Virus record (IMG/VR): IMGVR_UViG_3300035183_001290
Span: 1-42,918 of that record
Strand: one strand, 5' to 3'
DNA: 42,918 nt
From: a virus
A model generated the notes under the pieces. That model had not been told where the DNA came from. It searched no databases and was given only the letters and a program-made list of their open reading frames with translations. A program made the position numbers and the translations under genes. Below, piece by piece: positions 32,701-42,805 of the stretch (within the stretch, counting starts at the first letter, position 1; every line of letters starts with the position of its first letter).

Positions 32701-34131
32701 ATGGCGATTACGGTTAAAAGTAGAGCAGACCTTATTCAGGATTTAGCGAATGCGATTAAGAATCGTGATCGCTCAATTGAAACAGGGTTTGGTCCGGTAA
32801 AAGATATCGTTATTGATCCTGTGTCGCTTGTGGCTCGGGATATTTACACTCAAATTCAGCGTGTTTTTGATATTCAGTTTTTGAAAAACGCTGAACTTAT
32901 GACGACTGAAGAATTAGACCTTTTGGGTGAATCACTAGGGATTAAGCGGAAAGGTCCCGTGCGAGCGACAGGTTCGGTATTCTTCTTCACGTCGAGTAAA
33001 CCAACATCGGACATCGTTATCCCTCAAGGAATTCCTGTTTCTACATCATCTGTTGTTGGGATTAAGTCTGTGCAAACATTTGTTACGACACGGACGGTGA
33101 CGTTGTTCGCCGCATCGGCGAACGCGTTCTTTAATCCGACAGCCGGAGTATTTGAAATTGAAGCACCAATTCGGGCGATTACTCCTGGGGATGCCGGTCG
33201 TGTGGCCGCAGGGACGATTACACAAATACAGCGCCAAATCCCGGGTATTTCTTCAGTTGTTAATAAGTCGGCTACCGTAGGGGGGAAAGATGCCGAAACG
33301 AATTTGGAGTATGCGAGACGAATTCGCCTCGCCTTATTGGGCACAGAACGTGGAACAGCGAATGGTGTACGACGGTTTGCGCTCAATGATGATCGGGTGG
33401 TCGATGCTCTTGTAGTGATGGCTGGCGATCCACTGATGAAAAGGGCTGAAAATCTCTCTGGCGCGGTCGATGTGTATATTTTGGGTGAAGAACCTGCCGT
33501 AATTCAACAAAGTGAAGTATTCGATGGGTTAGATATTTCTTTTGATGTTGAACCAATTATTTTTCCTGGTCCCGTAGCGAGTATTACTGGGACAGTGGTC
33601 GGTCCACTTACGGAAAATGTGCATTTCTTCGTCGTTCCCGACACGGCCTTGGGGGGATCGGCGAGAGCGAGAGATTTGATTCGGTGGAACCGTTCGGCAT
33701 CCGGTCTTCCGGCAATTGGAGAACAAATTACAATCGAATATGTGGCGGATAAAGTCATTTCTGATCTTCAAACAAGTATGGATACTTTAGAGAACACGGT
33801 CTTGGCTGATGTGTTGTTCCGTCGAGCAACGCAAGTTGAAATCGCTATTGAGGCTACAATTAAAATATTGCCCGACGCTTCGATTGATACCATTTCGGAT
33901 AAGATTCTATCAGCTATTACGTCATTTGTTAATACACGTGGTCTTGGAGAAAATATTATTCCGTCCGATCTCGATCTTGTTATCCGCAGTGTTCCGGGCG
34001 TGGATTTCGTTATTCTTCCTTTTGATCGTTTGTCGCGGGCAACGGAACAAGGTTCAGACATTGTCGTAATCGCGAAAAATGAATTTGCACACGTTAGTGA
34101 CACCAATATTACACTTCACTTGTCGACATGA
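32701..34131 (+). CDS. Baseplate J-like wedge protein (gp6/gpJ family)
   Basis: 476 residues from ATG 32701, ribosome binding site AGGAG. Starts with a helical segment (RADLIQDLANAIKNRDRSIE), then LMTTEELDLLGESLGIKRK, the classic Baseplate_J opening, followed by beta-rich repeats and VGGKDAETNLEYARRIRLAL (about 197-216), and a C-terminal region with ENTVLADVLFRRATQVEIAIE. It should form part of the baseplate wedge, tying hub to fibre proteins. ATGA overlap with the next gene at 34128-34131. Confidence 0.85.
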   Translation: MAITVKSRADLIQDLANAIKNRDRSIETGFGPVKDIVIDPVSLVARDIYTQIQRVFDIQFLKNAELMTTEELDLLGESLGIKRKGPVRATGSVFFFTSSKPTSDIVIPQGIPVSTSSVVGIKSVQTFVTTRTVTLFAASANAFFNPTAGVFEIEAPIRAITPGDAGRVAAGTITQIQRQIPGISSVVNKSATVGGKDAETNLEYARRIRLALLGTERGTANGVRRFALNDDRVVDALVVMAGDPLMKRAENLSGAVDVYILGEEPAVIQQSEVFDGLDISFDVEPIIFPGPVASITGTVVGPLTENVHFFVVPDTALGGSARARDLIRWNRSASGLPAIGEQITIEYVADKVISDLQTSMDTLENTVLADVLFRRATQVEIAIEATIKILPDASIDTISDKILSAITSFVNTRGLGENIIPSDLDLVIRSVPGVDFVILPFDRLSRATEQGSDIVVIAKNEFAHVSDTNITLHLST

Positions 34132-34730
34132 TGAAAGTTCGAAGTCTATTTTTGCCAGTAAAAGTTGTGGCATCTCCACTTCCATCGCCGTCGTTTGAAG
34201 CGGGCGATGAGGTCGTACTTGATACGAATGTCCCCGCGTTTATTTTGTATACGCTCGATGGAAGTATTCCACAAGATGGAGCATTGGGGACATTTAAACA
34301 GGATGCTCCTGTTACGATAAAAATTTCCACAACAACAGTTTTGAAATTTAAAGCTATTGACAATCGTCTAAATCAAGATTTTAATCAAACAAAAACACAA
34401 ACATTAGTATATACTGTAACGCGTAATAATCCGGCAGAGATTTTTCGTGACAACAAACATTTTTTTAAAAAGCTGGATGAGGCAATTGTGGACCATAATT
34501 TTTATGTGGGGGGCGGTAAGTGGGTAGTTCCGACCTCAAATAAACCATATACTTATCTTTTCAAAAATATTGAAGGATTTCCCGTAATCGTTCGTCTCCT
34601 CCAAAACGGAATCGACGCATTGAATACTTCTTCTTTTCCCCGATTGAACCCTGGTGATACTATTGAATTTCCTGTCGTATCGCGTTCGGGGGATAATAAT
34701 ATTGAAATTCAGACAGAGGAAACTTTCTAA
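34128..34730 (+). CDS. Baseplate-associated protein with chitobiase-like beta-sandwich domain
   Basis: 200 residues; ATG 34128 overlaps the previous stop (ATGA), and a second ATG at 34131 is equally possible. Residues about 20-95 carry a second copy-like version of the beta-sandwich of the gp25-like gene (FILYTLDGSIPQDGALGTFK, VLKFKAIDNRLNQDFNQTKT). The C-terminal half has NHFYV-type strands (DHNFYVGGGKWVVPTSNKPY) and ends NNIEIQTEETF. No enzyme motif visible. Probably a baseplate periphery component; the family is not otherwise recognised. Confidence 0.6.
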   Translation: MMKVRSLFLPVKVVASPLPSPSFEAGDEVVLDTNVPAFILYTLDGSIPQDGALGTFKQDAPVTIKISTTTVLKFKAIDNRLNQDFNQTKTQTLVYTVTRNNPAEIFRDNKHFFKKLDEAIVDHNFYVGGGKWVVPTSNKPYTYLFKNIEGFPVIVRLLQNGIDALNTSSFPRLNPGDTIEFPVVSRSGDNNIEIQTEETF

Positions 34731-35242
34731 TGGAAAAATTTGTAAAAAAACGAATTCTTGACTACCGCCGCCGCAACAGAATTCAGGAAATTCCGCTTAA
34801 AGTCGTGGGACAATTGTCAATTCGTGTTCGTTATCCTGGAGAGAATGAGTGGACAGATCTTGGGGTTGTATCAAAGGCCGTTGTAACTCAAGGGGCAATT
34901 GCGCAAATTGTTTCAGTATTGCAAGGCGGGTCTGCGACGACATTGCAAAATTTCAAATATCATGCTAGCGGAACCGGTACGGCGGCAGAAGCCGGAACGG
35001 ATATCTCTCTTGGATCCGAAGTAGAAACTCGGGCAGTTGGGACTCAAACCAGTACCGGACCCGGAAATTACCGGTCTGTTGCAGCGCACACATACAATGG
35101 GACATTCGCAATTACCGAGCACGGATTATTTTCTGCTGCGACGGGCGGAGTGTTATTTGATCGGAGCAAATTCGCTCCTATTCTTGTTTCCCAGGGCACA
35201 CAAATCCAATTTACTTACGATCTACAAATTATTGGATCATAA
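34730..35242 (+). CDS. Small baseplate/tail structural protein
   Basis: 170 residues, ATG 34730 overlapping the previous stop (TAATG). Basic start (KKRILDYRRRNRIQEIPLK) followed by a beta-rich core with VSKAVVTQGAIAQIVSVLQG, FKYHASGTGTAAEAGTDIS and a terminal ILVSQGTQIQFTYDLQIIGS. The sequence pattern is of a kind seen in several phage tail proteins without known function. It lies just before the 2194-residue protein, so a scaffold or adaptor for it is likely by position. Confidence 0.6.
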   Translation: MEKFVKKRILDYRRRNRIQEIPLKVVGQLSIRVRYPGENEWTDLGVVSKAVVTQGAIAQIVSVLQGGSATTLQNFKYHASGTGTAAEAGTDISLGSEVETRAVGTQTSTGPGNYRSVAAHTYNGTFAITEHGLFSAATGGVLFDRSKFAPILVSQGTQIQFTYDLQIIGS

Positions 35243-35266
35243 AATTGAATTAAGCACAAAATAGAC

Positions 35267-38200
35267 ATGGCGGATTTTACAGATTTCTTTTTTGGCTCCA
35301 ATATCGCAGTTTGGGAAGAAGCGATCGGCGAAATCTTTGAACAAATCGAAGATCAACGCCAGGCTGCATTAGCTGCGATATATTTGAGCACAGCCGCGAT
35401 CAGCGATTTGAGTGATCGGTATGCGGTGCTGACTGGGGGAAAAATTGATCCGGCTTGGCAGTTGGAAGTTTTCCGCGAACATTTGCAAGAAACGATTCAA
35501 GCATTCTTGATGCTCGGGGGGACTGGTGAGGGTATTTCGCAAGTCGTCGCCGCGACGACAATGATCCCTCCCGTTATTCGAGATGTAAGATCACTCTCTC
35601 GGTGGTTGTTGGGCTTTCAGTATCTTCCGAATCGCTTTTTTAAGCGTGGAGACGGTTTTGTTTGTGCTACTGTCGATGGACCGTATACTATTACCCAAGA
35701 TACGAATACCTTAATTGTCACGGTCGATGGTGGTACGCCGCAAACGATTACATTACCAATTGGTGATGCGGTTACTGAACAGGAAGTCATTGACGTTATT
35801 AACTCGCAATTAATTGGTGCTGTGGCGAGTTTATTTGGAAAGCGGTTTTGTATTGAAACGTTACGATCAGATGCTGGTGGATCGGTTCGTATCGAAATCG
35901 CATCGACTGCGGATACGCTGTTTGGGTTGGATAATTTTACTCGACAAAATGCTCCGCCACCGCCTGGATTACAGGGATCACAACCGTTTGATTGGCGTAT
36001 TGAGGCTCCAACAGGGTCTCTGTCGCTGCCGAGGAGCATTGATGCGGCTATTTTTGGAACAGGCAGCGCTGTTGTAAAAGCCACAAAAGACTCTCCGTAT
36101 CCTGGCTTGATCGGGACGAAGCTGTTAGGGAATGGAAGTTTTAATAACGGGTTTACGGAATGGGACACTACCGACGGACCCGATTTCTTTATTACGACGA
36201 GTAAATCTCACAGTGGACATACTTCGTTGGCTGTCCGCACGAGACGAACCTTGGTCGGCACGACCTCTGTTGACGTAGTCAATACTATAAAAACAGAAAA
36301 AAAATCAATACCAAACAGTGGATGTGTATTACAATTGACCGGGTTTCATCAGGCGACGAATGAAGGACCGGTCTATATTAGTCCGCCAAATCCTCCAACA
36401 CTTTTTACTTGGCAGACATCAAACGCCGTTTTTGGTTATGTTGATAAACAAGTAGGAGAGGATCCGATAATTTCGAACCCAGATAAAGTCACAGTAGCCC
36501 TCACAGATTTGAGTGTTAATTTCGTTGATCTGGGTGTTAAAGTCGGAATGGTGGTGCATATTGACGATGGGGTTCATTTATTTGACGGCGTAATTAAAGG
36601 CGTTTTTGTCAGCGTACTAGCTATTGATCTTTGGCGGAAAGGACCTAATGGAACTCCGAAGGATGTTTATGTTTCTGGCGGTGCGTCTCTTGTTCCAGTA
36701 ACATACACATCAAAAGGACTGATAGATCCAACAAAAGACTTTGTCGCCGCTGGTGTTCAAACCGCCCCTTCTCTCAATCCTGGGCTGTTCTTTGTACGGG
36801 ACAAAATCCGAGTTGATACGATTATTAATGGGGTTCATCGGCAGATTGTTCGTGATATTTTGTTTGTAGATCACACCGTAATCGGTGTGGATTGGGGTGG
36901 ATCTCCTACACCAGTCAATAATAGTCGGTATTTTGTTTATCAGAGACCGTTGAATGGCGCGGCTTATACGATTTTTCATTCATTGTCTGAGGCACCGACA
37001 ACAGTTGGCGCCGCTATTTCTCCGGCTGTCTCAGCGCAATTTAAGTATACATTTCAATATTTCGACCAAAATCAAACTTTGTTGGGATCAGACGATACCG
37101 GTATTCTGTTGCCTGCTCCATCGCAAGATTATTCGTCTTTTAGTTTAAAAGCAACACCTCCGCCGACTACAAAATTCGTACAATTATTGATCACGGTTTC
37201 TCCTGATCCGGCCGGTCCGGGCGCTTTAGCCACCATAGATGATTTGGTGTGGGAATGCACCAATAAAACGCTTCTTGAATTCCACGTCGCCAATGATAGT
37301 CGCATGCAAAAAGTCGTTTTTAAGAACGAAACGCAGAGCGCTTCTGGTATTATATCCTACACCGGATATCCTCAAGATGGTGACTTTGTCCATATTGGCA
37401 ATCAAGTTTTTGAATTTGACATTGGTTCTCGTTCTTCCGGCGTACTAACGTACAGCGGACAACCTGCCGATGGGGACACTTTTACTCTCGGTGGAGTTGT
37501 TTTTGAATTTGATTTGAATTGTGCGGTCGCTCCTGGACATATTCAGTCTGTTATCGGTGCTACAGCCGATGAGACTTTCTCGATATTACAGTCAAACGTC
37601 GTTGCATTTTTGGGTTCGATGGTTACTGCGGTACTCGATACAACCGCTAACACGATTACATTTAGAGCAAAAATTATTGGTCCAATAGGCGATACCATAT
37701 CATTCCAAGCAAATTCGGCTGCGATTACGCTAAATCCTTCTGGGGGATTTTTGTCTGGTGGGAGTTTGCCGGCTGTTCAGTCAGGTGCAATCCCGATTCA
37801 TATTCAAGACTTGGATCCGAATAATCCGCCCCCGCAAGACACGATTGATCAGCCGTATATTCAATTAACTCAAACGATCAATATTGAATCCTCATTAGTG
37901 AGTGCAACAATTAATACGGACACCAACCAAATCCTTATTCAAGCACAGGAAGGTCTTTCCGGGAACCAGATTATCTTTTCAGGAAATGCAGCTTCTCCTC
38001 CTGCTTTTACGTTGATTACGGGGAATCCCGGATTTTTGTCTGGCGGAACTGCACTGAACGCTGGTGGATTGATTACGTATAGTGGTCAACCTGCTGATGG
38101 AGATGTGTTGGTTATTGGTTCAGTTGGATATGAATTCGATAGTAATGATTCAGGGATTTGTGGTGGGACGATGCTTGTTCCCATAAATCCTTCTGGTGTT

Positions 38201-41200
38201 GGGTTTACGTATTCGGGGTTAATGGCGCTGGTGAATTCCGTCGGCGAGGCAACAACGACTCTAGATGTTACGTCTAACACGATTACCGTCACGGCGAATA
38301 CTCCAGGCGTCGCAGGAAATACGACACCTTTTCGAAAAGAATCTTCTGTATTGACGATTCTTCCGAACAATGGCGACACCTCAGCGCAGACAGCGACAGG
38401 AACCAATAGTATCAGTCGAAATTATGCGGCCGCATTAGTGACATACGAAACGGCGGCTACACCGCCGACAGTTGCAGTTGCTGGAACATTCCAAACAATT
38501 TCGGGAATTCAGACAGCGACGGTTGGAATTACATCAACAGTTTTTACGGGGAATAAAGTTATCGTCTGTGTTGGTACTGCCTCGACGACTCAAGATCCGA
38601 CACCCCCGACCTGCGTTGATACTCAAGGAGGGACGTACAATCTCGATGCGTCAGTGACTTCAGGAGGCAACGGTCGGGTATATGTCTTTTCACGTGTTCT
38701 CGGAAGTAATTTAACGGCGGGAACGGACACGATTATTGTTTCCGTCAATAATGGGCAACAATTTAATGGGGTAGCGATTAGTGTCCTTAATGCTTCAGTT
38801 TGTATGGCCGATCAGACGGCAACAAATACGGGCGTAGGGACGAGTCTGACTGTCGGGCCGACCTCTACACTGTCTACGAGCGGAGAATTGGTCTTGGCGG
38901 TCTTTAGTATTCTTGGACCATCAAGTGATGTTTTTACTCCGGGGACGGGGTATTCCGTAATCGGCCGTGTCGGAACTGGAGCAGACCCAAATCAAGTCAC
39001 TGTTGTTCCGGAAGTGAAAGTATTAGCTTCTGGGCATTTAGACGGAGCTATCGCTGGCGGATTTGTTGATCCGGACAATCCGACGTGTGGTGAAGTCGCT
39101 GCGTATTTGAATGCCCGATTAAGCGGTATTACCGCATTTTGTGAAGTAGTATCTGGTGTGTTCCCTCATGGTCGATTGGGTCTCAAGACATTGTACTCTG
39201 GAGTCAATAGTTGTCTGGTTATTGGTTTTGGGAGTGCGAATCCCATTTTAGGATTTGCTGATGGTGAGGGCGTTTGTAATGACATTAGTACTCGGCGTCC
39301 AGCATGGGAAGTCGTCTCAGGCGGAAGTGGGGTCGTCTCATTAATTGCCCGGGCGGTTCCTCAAGCGAACAAATTCTTTGGCACGGATTGGCATTTACGG
39401 TTTTGGACTCGCGCTTTTCATCCTTCAGGTATTGCGGTCAGTGGACTCACGGTTAGCGGAATTTTGGGGTATGCGTCTTTACGATTCGATTCGGGAATTC
39501 TCAATACGGGGACTCCGCTCAAAATTACAGAAAGTCCCGCAGTCGTAGAAGTCTTTGCCTCCGATCCGGGTCAGAAGTTTCAAGAGATTGAGGCACGCAT
39601 GACGTTCTCTGGAGTAACGAGTGGTATTCACGTCGTGGCCAGTGAACCCTATTTAATTAACGAGACGGACAAATCGCTGCATCTATTCAGTCATACCATT
39701 CCGCGTAACAAACAGCGAGAATATGGGTTGCACCGATTGACTATTGCGAATCCCGATTCGTTTACGGTTATCGAGGCGGGACTTGTAGGAATTGTCGAGG
39801 AAGTTAATGACGAACCGGTGGTTCTCATTGGTACGCAATTTACAGATTTACAAAACAAGAATATTTTTGAAAATTCAGAATCGGTCTCGCGGCGTGGCGT
39901 CCAAGCGTTTGGGACTATTACGTATACCGGAAATCCTGCTGATGGAGATATTATCCGGCTTGGGGATGATGTATACGAGTTTGACAACAATTTTGTAATC
40001 GGGGCAAATAATATTCAAGTCGTAATTGGATTGACCGCCGACGACACTTTCCAGAATTTTGTTGATCAAGTCTTATCCAATTCATTGACCCATGAAGCGG
40101 AAATTAACACGGAGCTGGGGATTGTCACAGTCCGAGCGATCACTCCCGGCGTTGCTGGTAACAATTTGATCTTTACGGCGCATTCTTCCGTCGTAACGTT
40201 ATCACCGATTACCAGTCAGTTAACCGGCGGAGTTGATCCGCAACCATTTACGCGGAATGTCGATTATATTATTCGATACGATACGGGACAATTAGCCCGA
40301 ACGGGGACGAGTACTATCCCTGATCCATCTCCAAGTGATTTGGTTATTGATTATTCATTTTTCCCGGGCGGAGTAGATCGGGATAGTAGTTATCCACAGA
40401 CGATTAAACCCGTTGGACAAAAAATTGAATCTGATCGTTCTGCTCGATTCTTCTTTTTTGGGACGAGCGGAGATTTCGCGAATAGTAGTGGAATCTCGAC
40501 AAATTTCGTTGTCGTCCCCCGTGTTCCAGACCGCTTCTCGTATCTGAAGCCTGTAGAACGGGGACGGTATGCTCAAGTTGTCGTATTTAGCGGTGTTGGA
40601 TTCTCAGCGCATCTGGATTTTACTGCAAAAACAGATCAAGACACTCTCCTTGTCAAGAACGGCATGCCGATTCCTCGAAGCGCATCCGGATGGCAATTCC
40701 AGAATGAAAATACGATTGTGTTAAATCCCGCAGAAGTTGATCCAACAGCGACATACGAGTTTGAGTATTTCCTCAAATATCAGTATACTACGCCGCCGAT
40801 TTCCGTTCCTGAGCCAGAAACGGCGTATGTATTGTTGCCATATAGTTATAAAGTCCGCAATGTCGAAGAAATCAAGGAAGATGTACAAAAAGTTTTGACG
40901 CTGGATGAAAACCGTATCGCAAAGCTGACTGTCCCAGCGATTATGGATCAAGCATTGGCTACTCTTGAAAAGACCGTAGCTGGTCAAACCCAAGAGGTCG
41001 GCGATGAATTTTGGCAGTTTGTCGATGAAACAACCGTCGAGGTATTCCTTGGTGCATTTGACGATAGTGCAACGTATACACTGACATACAAATCGTTGCG
41101 GGTCGAGTTTGTGTCTCCCGTTAATGAGCAATGGGAATTTGCAACGACAGACGCTAATATGAATTTTGGACCGTTTGTGCCGTTTAATATGGGCGATAAA

Positions 41201-41851
41201 TTCCTATTGGGTGATTTAGTCCGATTCCGTGTTACGGCATATGGAGACTTTGATGTCGATGATTATCGGGTCCGCTCCGTTGCCGGAATTGTCGACAGCC
41301 CGTTTGTATCCAATTGTGGGTTCGGATTTGAGCCCTTTGGAAAGCTTCCCTTCGGGGGATGTGGTCTCCAAGTCTTTGAAGAACCGACCCAGCAACAAAA
41401 AGCTTTGACGGGAGCAATCTCTTTGGGAGGGACATTGACAACCGAAGTATCTGCGGTGGGCAGTGCCGCATTGTTTACTCCTAATACCAATGGAGGATTT
41501 TCTCTAGCTGGTACTTCGTATTGGGCAATCGCGCAAGACAGCTTGGGTGGTTTGAGTTCGACTCCTGGTATTGCAACTGCTATTATTCCTATTGACATTA
41601 CGTTAACATCGTTATTCATAGTATTGCAGGGAAATTTAAGTGCGGCTTCTTTAACGGCGAAGTTCTTTGTAAATGGCGTAGCGCGAAATGAAATTGTTGT
41701 GACGATGACAAGCGGAAGTAAGATCGGGAGTGCTACTGGGTCATTGCCAATTCATGCGGGAGATACTCTGTGTGTTCAAATTACAGTGTCAACACCGACG
41801 ACGACTTTGAGTATGATATCGGCAGGGTATAAAGTGAATTTGTCTTCGTAA
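35267..41851 (+). CDS. Giant multidomain baseplate/fibre protein (gpI-like N-terminus)
   Basis: 2194 residues from ATG 35267. Residues about 1-130 resemble a tail protein I-type wedge (ETIQAFLMLGGTGEGISQVV). The rest is modular: a beta domain at about 140-221 similar to the sheath insert; a carbohydrate-binding-like pair (GSFNNGFTEWDTTDGPDFFI; VQLLITVSPDPAGPGA); four copies of a domain opening ITYSGQPADGD and continuing to a V(Y/F)EFD-type strand, near residues 692, 724, 933 and 1548; another sheath-like insert at about 1274-1333; and a C-terminal receptor-binding-like jelly roll (LFIVLQGNLSAASLTAKFFV). No protease or depolymerase motif was recognised. It probably links wedge to host surface. 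Its last coding bases recur at 42667. Confidence 0.8.
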   Translation: MADFTDFFFGSNIAVWEEAIGEIFEQIEDQRQAALAAIYLSTAAISDLSDRYAVLTGGKIDPAWQLEVFREHLQETIQAFLMLGGTGEGISQVVAATTMIPPVIRDVRSLSRWLLGFQYLPNRFFKRGDGFVCATVDGPYTITQDTNTLIVTVDGGTPQTITLPIGDAVTEQEVIDVINSQLIGAVASLFGKRFCIETLRSDAGGSVRIEIASTADTLFGLDNFTRQNAPPPPGLQGSQPFDWRIEAPTGSLSLPRSIDAAIFGTGSAVVKATKDSPYPGLIGTKLLGNGSFNNGFTEWDTTDGPDFFITTSKSHSGHTSLAVRTRRTLVGTTSVDVVNTIKTEKKSIPNSGCVLQLTGFHQATNEGPVYISPPNPPTLFTWQTSNAVFGYVDKQVGEDPIISNPDKVTVALTDLSVNFVDLGVKVGMVVHIDDGVHLFDGVIKGVFVSVLAIDLWRKGPNGTPKDVYVSGGASLVPVTYTSKGLIDPTKDFVAAGVQTAPSLNPGLFFVRDKIRVDTIINGVHRQIVRDILFVDHTVIGVDWGGSPTPVNNSRYFVYQRPLNGAAYTIFHSLSEAPTTVGAAISPAVSAQFKYTFQYFDQNQTLLGSDDTGILLPAPSQDYSSFSLKATPPPTTKFVQLLITVSPDPAGPGALATIDDLVWECTNKTLLEFHVANDSRMQKVVFKNETQSASGIISYTGYPQDGDFVHIGNQVFEFDIGSRSSGVLTYSGQPADGDTFTLGGVVFEFDLNCAVAPGHIQSVIGATADETFSILQSNVVAFLGSMVTAVLDTTANTITFRAKIIGPIGDTISFQANSAAITLNPSGGFLSGGSLPAVQSGAIPIHIQDLDPNNPPPQDTIDQPYIQLTQTINIESSLVSATINTDTNQILIQAQEGLSGNQIIFSGNAASPPAFTLITGNPGFLSGGTALNAGGLITYSGQPADGDVLVIGSVGYEFDSNDSGICGGTMLVPINPSGVGFTYSGLMALVNSVGEATTTLDVTSNTITVTANTPGVAGNTTPFRKESSVLTILPNNGDTSAQTATGTNSISRNYAAALVTYETAATPPTVAVAGTFQTISGIQTATVGITSTVFTGNKVIVCVGTASTTQDPTPPTCVDTQGGTYNLDASVTSGGNGRVYVFSRVLGSNLTAGTDTIIVSVNNGQQFNGVAISVLNASVCMADQTATNTGVGTSLTVGPTSTLSTSGELVLAVFSILGPSSDVFTPGTGYSVIGRVGTGADPNQVTVVPEVKVLASGHLDGAIAGGFVDPDNPTCGEVAAYLNARLSGITAFCEVVSGVFPHGRLGLKTLYSGVNSCLVIGFGSANPILGFADGEGVCNDISTRRPAWEVVSGGSGVVSLIARAVPQANKFFGTDWHLRFWTRAFHPSGIAVSGLTVSGILGYASLRFDSGILNTGTPLKITESPAVVEVFASDPGQKFQEIEARMTFSGVTSGIHVVASEPYLINETDKSLHLFSHTIPRNKQREYGLHRLTIANPDSFTVIEAGLVGIVEEVNDEPVVLIGTQFTDLQNKNIFENSESVSRRGVQAFGTITYTGNPADGDIIRLGDDVYEFDNNFVIGANNIQVVIGLTADDTFQNFVDQVLSNSLTHEAEINTELGIVTVRAITPGVAGNNLIFTAHSSVVTLSPITSQLTGGVDPQPFTRNVDYIIRYDTGQLARTGTSTIPDPSPSDLVIDYSFFPGGVDRDSSYPQTIKPVGQKIESDRSARFFFFGTSGDFANSSGISTNFVVVPRVPDRFSYLKPVERGRYAQVVVFSGVGFSAHLDFTAKTDQDTLLVKNGMPIPRSASGWQFQNENTIVLNPAEVDPTATYEFEYFLKYQYTTPPISVPEPETAYVLLPYSYKVRNVEEIKEDVQKVLTLDENRIAKLTVPAIMDQALATLEKTVAGQTQEVGDEFWQFVDETTVEVFLGAFDDSATYTLTYKSLRVEFVSPVNEQWEFATTDANMNFGPFVPFNMGDKFLLGDLVRFRVTAYGDFDVDDYRVRSVAGIVDSPFVSNCGFGFEPFGKLPFGGCGLQVFEEPTQQQKALTGAISLGGTLTTEVSAVGSAALFTPNTNGGFSLAGTSYWAIAQDSLGGLSSTPGIATAIIPIDITLTSLFIVLQGNLSAASLTAKFFVNGVARNEIVVTMTSGSKIGSATGSLPIHAGDTLCVQITVSTPTTTLSMISAGYKVNLSS

Positions 41852-41978
41852 GAGAGTTATAAATTATGGCGTTTATTAAATGGAAAAGACTGGTCTTTAC
41901 TACTGGATGGAGCGCGATGTTTAGTTCGAGTGCAGTTGGGGTAGGAGGTTCGGGCGAACAGACGACCCCTACCGCAAC
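41696..41978 (+). repeat. Direct repeat copy A (giant gene 3' end plus adhesin gene start)
   Basis: Matches 42664-42918 over the end of the giant gene, the intergenic junction (identical TAAGAGAGTTATAAATTATG) and the first about 110 bases of the adhesin gene. Copy B has a 30-bp in-frame deletion (bases 41753-41782 are missing), bounded by AATT on both sides, which suggests slipped or homologous recombination. Confidence 0.93.
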
Positions 41979-42666
41979 TAATATACTCCTAGACGAAATT
42001 AAAGTCGTAACTACTGTTGCGGTTGCGCCTACACCGCCAGGCGCAGGCAATGCTGCTTTTTATAGACTTAAATATGATAACAACGCGTCTTTGACTCCCC
42101 CAATTACGATATCCGGATTAAATACTACAGCGAGTTTTACACCAGTTAATGCTGTTATACCGGCTTCGCAGACAAATTATATAACTACGTGGATAAGTGG
42201 GTCCCCCTCAGGTTTTATGCATGTAACAACGGCTTTCGAAGGTACACAGAATAGACTCATAAGTTACTATGCAATTGGTAATACAGATTCACCACAAACA
42301 ACTCTGCTGATTAATTCGTTATCTTCTACTCCTGTTTTTTTCGATATGGGAGGTTTTCCGGCTTTTAATGAAACACAGGCTCAAACACCGTGGCCAGTTA
42401 CTGGGAAATTTAAGAATTTTTTTGTAGCATGGAGTCAGTTTGCAAGCGGAAGCACGGCATCTCTCGTTTTAAGAAAAAACGGTGTGGACACAGCCTTGAC
42501 TTTCAATCTCACAGGAATAGGAGGAATTACACCGCAGAGTATAACCGATTCTACTACACAAATTCCTGTGTCCATTGGAGATTTGTGTAGTTGGAAAATT
42601 GTTAGGACAAGCGGTACGGGCACGTCTATGAGGATTTTTATTTCATTTGGATTTTCCACGGTATAA
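41866..42666 (+). CDS. Putative adhesin / receptor-binding protein
   Basis: 266 residues from ATG 41866, 14 bases after the giant gene. The N-terminus (MAFIKWKRLVFTTGWSAMFSSS) has a twin at the window end (MAFIKWRRVSFSTGWDAMFS), so it looks like an anchor shared by a family of adhesins. The C-terminal part (FFVAWSQFASGSTASLVLRK, then TTQIPVSIGDLCSWKIVRTS and RIFISFGFSTV) resembles the giant protein's C-terminus (LSAASLTAKFFV, SLPIHAGDTLCVQITVSTP). It is thus a probable jelly-roll adhesin binding a host receptor. The start has no strong ribosome binding site (GAGAG about 10 bases upstream). Confidence 0.68.
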   Translation: MAFIKWKRLVFTTGWSAMFSSSAVGVGGSGEQTTPTATNILLDEIKVVTTVAVAPTPPGAGNAAFYRLKYDNNASLTPPITISGLNTTASFTPVNAVIPASQTNYITTWISGSPSGFMHVTTAFEGTQNRLISYYAIGNTDSPQTTLLINSLSSTPVFFDMGGFPAFNETQAQTPWPVTGKFKNFFVAWSQFASGSTASLVLRKNGVDTALTFNLTGIGGITPQSITDSTTQIPVSIGDLCSWKIVRTSGTGTSMRIFISFGFSTV

Positions 42667-42791
42667 TTGTGACGATGACAAGCGGAAGTAGGATCGGGAG
42701 TGCTACTGGGTCATTACCAATTACGGTGTCAACACCGACGACGACTTTGAGTATGATATCGGCAGGGTATAAAGTGAATTTGTCTTCGTAA
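42667..42791 (+). pseudogene. Remnant of the giant protein's C-terminal coding end
   Basis: Directly after the adhesin stop (TAA 42664-42666), the last about 40 codons of the giant gene recur in frame (VTMTSGSRIGSATGSLPI, then VSTPTTTLSMISAGYKVNLS) and end at TAA 42789-42791. The copy lacks a start, has a 30-bp deletion and is not translated on its own, so it is a fossil of duplication of the giant-gene end with the adhesin gene. Confidence 0.85.
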
Positions 42792-42805
42792 GAGAGTTAT
42801 AAATT

